Origin: PUPG01 sp031323845
Lineage (GTDB): Bacteria > Bacteroidota > Bacteroidia > Bacteroidales > UBA7960
DNA: 64,000 nucleotides
Direction of reading: 5' to 3'
Assembly: GCA_031323845.1 (NCBI GenBank)
Contig: JAVIYP010000006.1
Coordinates: forward strand, 1-64,000
The notes below the pieces were generated by a model that did not search any database, was not told the origin of the DNA, and saw only the letters and a program-made list of their open reading frames with translations. The translations under genes were made by a program, and so were the position numbers. This document shows positions 60,787-64,000 of this stretch, in pieces (the first letter of the stretch is position 1; each line of letters opens with the position of its first letter).

Positions 60787-61878
60787 ATGAAAAAGACAGC
60801 ATTTCTATTCTCTCTTTTTGCAGTGGCAATCTTGTTTGTCGCCTGTGAAAAAGATCAAGAGAACCCTGTGCTTACCATTGGAGAATCAAATCCACCCGAA
60901 CTGATCAGTCCGGGCCCGGGATCATCTTTTGATCTCGAAACGTATGAAGGCGACATTGACTTTGAATGGACAGAAGCCGATTACAACGCCGACTATCTGC
61001 CCGCAATAAGGTACCGGTTGCTGGCCTACGTCACTGAGCAGGATGGTGACTTCCGTGAGCATTCCTTTGTGGTTCATGAAACCTCAGGCACTTCCGCAAG
61101 CATCCCCGCATCAACCCTGAATCAGTCAATTTTCCAACTTGGCGTGATGCCATTTAATTTTGAAAACATCTCCTTCCGGGTGAAGTCTTTCTTTAACCTG
61201 GATTCGGAAGCCACCTGGCTCTATTCCGACGCCCTGGAACTTGAACTGAGAGGCTTTGAACTGTTTACCTTTGTCAGGGTTCCGGGCTCCTACAACGACT
61301 GGGACTATGACAACGAAGGAACAGTGCTCTATTCGCCCGAAGCAGACAACCAGTTTGAAGGATATCTCTATTTTGAAGACGACAACACTGAAGTGCTTTT
61401 CTCAATGGGTGCTTCAGGACTATTCGTTTTTGGCGACAATGACGGTGATGGCACGCTTGACCAGGACGGTGCCCACATCGTAATACCCCAGGCCGGTGTT
61501 TACAGGGTGAACCTGGATTTCAGCGCCATGACCTATACCTTCTACAGAACGGAATGGGCCTTGATAGGCTCAGCAGTCGAGGGCTGGAACACCGATGTAC
61601 CCATGGATATGGACCAGGAGTTCTGGGAAGAAAACTGGAAGGTGCGCTATGTGATCACCCGCGATTTCGTTGTCGGTGCCTTTAAGTTCAGGGCTAACGG
61701 CGCCTGGGATCCCCCGGCGGGTATCAACATGGGCTACGACGTAGACTCCGAGGAGGAAGGTGTGTTGCAATATGGCGGATTCGGAAACGATATCCCGATT
61801 GATGCCGACGGTGTTTATACCGTAACCTTTGACCTTTCCGGTCCGGTGTACCGGTATGAAGTGGAGGCTGCCGATTAA
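60787..61878 (+). CDS. SusE-like surface glycan-binding lipoprotein
   Basis: 363 residues from the ATG at 60787, which gives a lipoprotein signal ending LFVAC. An N-terminal SusE-type Ig domain (about 25-150; PVLTIGESNPPELISPGPGS, IDFEWTEADYN) is followed by two SusE/SusF-type binding modules (VPGSYNDWDYDN, then IGSAVEGWNTDVPM), rich in Trp and Asp. In the starch system these modules bind alpha-glucan. Third gene of the operon; ends at a terminator. Confidence 0.88.
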   Translation: MKKTAFLFSLFAVAILFVACEKDQENPVLTIGESNPPELISPGPGSSFDLETYEGDIDFEWTEADYNADYLPAIRYRLLAYVTEQDGDFREHSFVVHETSGTSASIPASTLNQSIFQLGVMPFNFENISFRVKSFFNLDSEATWLYSDALELELRGFELFTFVRVPGSYNDWDYDNEGTVLYSPEADNQFEGYLYFEDDNTEVLFSMGASGLFVFGDNDGDGTLDQDGAHIVIPQAGVYRVNLDFSAMTYTFYRTEWALIGSAVEGWNTDVPMDMDQEFWEENWKVRYVITRDFVVGAFKFRANGAWDPPAGINMGYDVDSEEEGVLQYGGFGNDIPIDADGVYTVTFDLSGPVYRYEVEAAD

Positions 61879-61903
61879 AAAGCAGCATAGCTTATTATAC
61901 GGC

Positions 61904-61942
61904 AAATGCTGCCAGGGTTCTTCCTGGCAGCATTTGTTTTTT
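61904..61942 (+). terminator. Terminator after the SusE-like gene
   Basis: AAATGCTGCCAGG (61904-61916) and CCTGGCAGCATTT (61923-61935) form a 13-bp perfect stem with a 6-base loop, followed by GTTTTTT. Confidence 0.93.
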
Positions 61943-62093
61943 AAGGACACATCCTGCGCACCGAAAGAGCCTTTATTTACTAAAAAACTTGTATTTTTGA
62001 AAGATACAGGAGGTGAAAAAAAATCATGCCTTCATAGCTCGTTTCTTGTCAATGCCGCTGAGCCCATTAATAAGCAGTATTGACATAACACTG

Positions 62094-62101
62094 TATTTTT
62101 G
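62094..62101 (+). promoter_or_regulatory. Putative -7 element of the GH31 gene
   Basis: TATTTTTG, exact TAnnTTTG, 30 bases before the ATG. A second identical motif lies at 61992-61999. The GH31 gene may thus be transcribed apart from the sus genes. Confidence 0.45.
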
Positions 62102-62130
62102 AATTGATTCATTGGAAAAAGTCCATCATC

Positions 62131-64000
62131 ATGACGTTGTTAAACAAACCTCCGGATATCGCTTCCCCGTTCAGGAATTTCGAAAACATACTCTACCTGG
62201 CCAGCACCCTGGAACACTTTGACGGTGTGAAAAGGTCCGGCCGGATACTTTACAAAAGGCACATCCATCAAACACTGATGTCTTTTAACAGCATGGATAC
62301 CCACTTATCCGCTGTTGAACAGAATGAATTTCCCCCCGACGAGTACGAAGCCTCACCCCTGCTGCCTTTTTCCATTGAATTCATAAGTGACAGAAGCATC
62401 AGGATAAAAATTCATTCCACCCAGCAAATGCCGGTGGCCGTCCGGGAGGACGACGTAATGCTGACCGGAGAATATGCCCGGAACGATGCCTCCAGGCTGT
62501 GGAAATATTCAAAAACAGAGGAAGGCCATAAATACACAGGTCCCAGTGGCGCTGTCGTCATCCATGAAGATCCCTGGCGCATTGAGATCCTGGACAAAAA
62601 AGGCACGACCTTGTGCAACACCGTACATCAGGCCGATAACGACACTACCTTCACTCCGCTGATTCCCTTTGGCTGGCTGAGGCGCGCTTCTGACTACTCA
62701 CGCAGCTTTTCCGCAGCGTTTTCCTTGCATCCGGGTGAAAAAATATTCGGGTATGGTGAGTTTTATACCGGCTTCGACAGGCGCGGCCAGGAAATCCAGC
62801 TTTTTACCGATGATGCCAGGGGCTCTCAGAATGAGAAAAGCCACAAACCGGTGCCCTTCTTTATGAGTAACAGGGGATACGGCATGTTTGTACACACCTC
62901 GGCACCTGTTTGCTGCGATGTCGGGAAATATTACAGCGGCTTGCATTCCATATTTACCGGGGATGACGAACTTGACCTGTTCATTTTTATCGGCACACCA
63001 AAAGACATCCTTAATGAATACACCAACCTTACCGGAAAGGCCGGCATGCCGCCGCTATGGTCGTTTGGTTTCTGGATGAGCCGCATCACCTATTTTTCAG
63101 AAGAAGAGGGTCGCGAAACGGCCAAAAAACTGAGGGAACATAAACTCCCGTCCGACGTGATCCATTTCGACTCGGGCTGGTTTGAAAAGGACATCCGTTG
63201 TGATTATGAGTTCTCTTCAAGCAATTTCCGCGACCCGGAAAAAATGATTGCCGACCTCCGCGAGGATGGCTTCAGGGTGAGTCTCTGGCAACTTCCTTAC
63301 TTTGTTCCGAAAAACAAATGGTACAGGGAGATCCTTGAAAAAGGACTATATGTGAAGGATGGGAAAGGCAATCCCCCTTACGAGGATGTCATCCTCGACT
63401 TCACGAATCCGGAGGCCGTGGCTTGGTTGCAGGAAAAACTGGCCCGGCTGTTAAAGATGGGTGTGTCGGCCATCAAGGCTGACTTTGGGGAGGCTGCTCC
63501 TGTAAACGGCATATACCACAACGGCAGAAGCGGCTTCTACGAGCACAACCTTTACCCCACAAGATACAACAAGGCGGTGGCCGGAGTTACCGAAGAGGTT
63601 ACCGGTGAGCACATTATCTGGGCGCGCAGCGGCTGGGCAGGAAGCCAGCGTTACCCGGTGCACTGGGGTGGCGATGCCTGCACCTCTGACACGGGTATGG
63701 CCGGAGTATTGAGAGGCGGACTGAGCGCCGGCTTGTCGGGTTTTAGTTTCTGGAGTCATGATGTGGGCGGCTTCGTTGCACAAACACCCGAAGACCTTTA
63801 CCTCAGATGGGCGGCCTTCGGTGCGTTCTCATCACATATGCGAAGCCACGGGCAACCACCAAAAGAACCTTATGCCTATTCAGCCGGCGGACTGAACACC
63901 TTCAGGAAGATCCTGAATGTGCGCTACCGCCTGATGCCCTATATCTACGCCCAGGCAAAACACAGTGCCGAAAACGGCCTGCCGGTGATGCGCGCAGCAT
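62131..64000 (+). CDS. Glycoside hydrolase family 31 (alpha-glucosidase or alpha-xylosidase), 3' part outside window
   Basis: 623 residues are visible from the ATG at 62131, and the frame is open at the window end. The catalytic nucleophile is Asp451 in IKADFGEAAP and the acid/base is Asp515 in YPVHWGGDAC. GKAGMPPLWSFGFWMSR opens the barrel, preceded by an N-terminal beta domain (about 1-300). KADFGE and the WGGD pattern resemble alpha-xylosidase YicI, but alpha-glucosidases of this family can look alike. No signal peptide is seen, so it probably acts in the cytoplasm on imported oligosaccharides. Confidence 0.92.
   Translation, partial: MTLLNKPPDIASPFRNFENILYLASTLEHFDGVKRSGRILYKRHIHQTLMSFNSMDTHLSAVEQNEFPPDEYEASPLLPFSIEFISDRSIRIKIHSTQQMPVAVREDDVMLTGEYARNDASRLWKYSKTEEGHKYTGPSGAVVIHEDPWRIEILDKKGTTLCNTVHQADNDTTFTPLIPFGWLRRASDYSRSFSAAFSLHPGEKIFGYGEFYTGFDRRGQEIQLFTDDARGSQNEKSHKPVPFFMSNRGYGMFVHTSAPVCCDVGKYYSGLHSIFTGDDELDLFIFIGTPKDILNEYTNLTGKAGMPPLWSFGFWMSRITYFSEEEGRETAKKLREHKLPSDVIHFDSGWFEKDIRCDYEFSSSNFRDPEKMIADLREDGFRVSLWQLPYFVPKNKWYREILEKGLYVKDGKGNPPYEDVILDFTNPEAVAWLQEKLARLLKMGVSAIKADFGEAAPVNGIYHNGRSGFYEHNLYPTRYNKAVAGVTEEVTGEHIIWARSGWAGSQRYPVHWGGDACTSDTGMAGVLRGGLSAGLSGFSFWSHDVGGFVAQTPEDLYLRWAAFGAFSSHMRSHGQPPKEPYAYSAGGLNTFRKILNVRYRLMPYIYAQAKHSAENGLPVMRAA

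Overview
The window looks like a core chromosomal segment of a Bacteroidota species, most likely an environmental member of the Bacteroidales/Marinilabiliales. The grounds are: TAnnTTTG-type -7 promoter elements with TTTG-like -33 boxes upstream of many genes, little use of Shine-Dalgarno sites, a SusC/SusD-type glycan locus, type IX secretion proteins (plug, PorT), a fused alpha/beta E1 dehydrogenase, and a complete Na+-translocating NADH:quinone reductase operon. I saw no tRNA, rRNA, CRISPR array, prophage or intact transposon. The only mobile-element trace is a truncated REP-associated transposase with REP-like palindromes.

Layout. 1-4.6 kb: a partial exported protein, rpmB, and two carboxypeptidase-regulatory-domain proteins, one of them a TonB-dependent receptor. 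4.7-8.8 kb: dnaK, tpx, a small Fe-S protein and a DnaB-like ATPase without the helicase N-domain. 8.8-9.6 kb: a non-coding stretch made of phased 7-bp repeats. 9.6-11.3 kb: a CarH/LitR-type B12 regulator and an ECF sigma factor. 11.3-23.3 kb: lysC, a degenerate PP2C-LysM membrane protein, rsmA, a TPR protein, serS, rplU-rpmA, a DMT exporter, the E1 dehydrogenase and a macro-domain protein. 23.3-30.9 kb: an SLC13/RCK permease, a PLP lyase, a serine hydrolase, rpsF-rpsR-rplI and an rRNA/tRNA methyltransferase.

30.9-42.9 kb is an envelope and energy block: an Mla-type lipid transporter (mlaD, lipoprotein, STAS-mlaE, mlaF), apbE, a cation diffusion facilitator and nqrABCDEF. ApbE is the enzyme family that attaches FMN to NqrB and NqrC. 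A 65-residue single-span protein with a C-x13-C-x-C-x7-C tail at 30.9 kb resembles the NQR maturation factor NqrM and is the most interesting candidate here. 43-54.5 kb: T9SS plug, an orphan ThiS-like protein, an aminotransferase, an RfaE1-like kinase, pdxH, a PorT-like barrel, manC, an SprT-like peptidase, an ABC permease and gpmI.

54.5-64 kb: the transposase remnant followed by a polysaccharide utilization locus (LacI regulator, SusC, SusD, SusE-like, GH31). A 14-bp perfect palindrome between the LacI and SusC genes is a likely operator. The SusE-like binding protein and the GH31 enzyme point to an alpha-linked glucan or xyloside as substrate. The GH31 gene runs off the end of the window.
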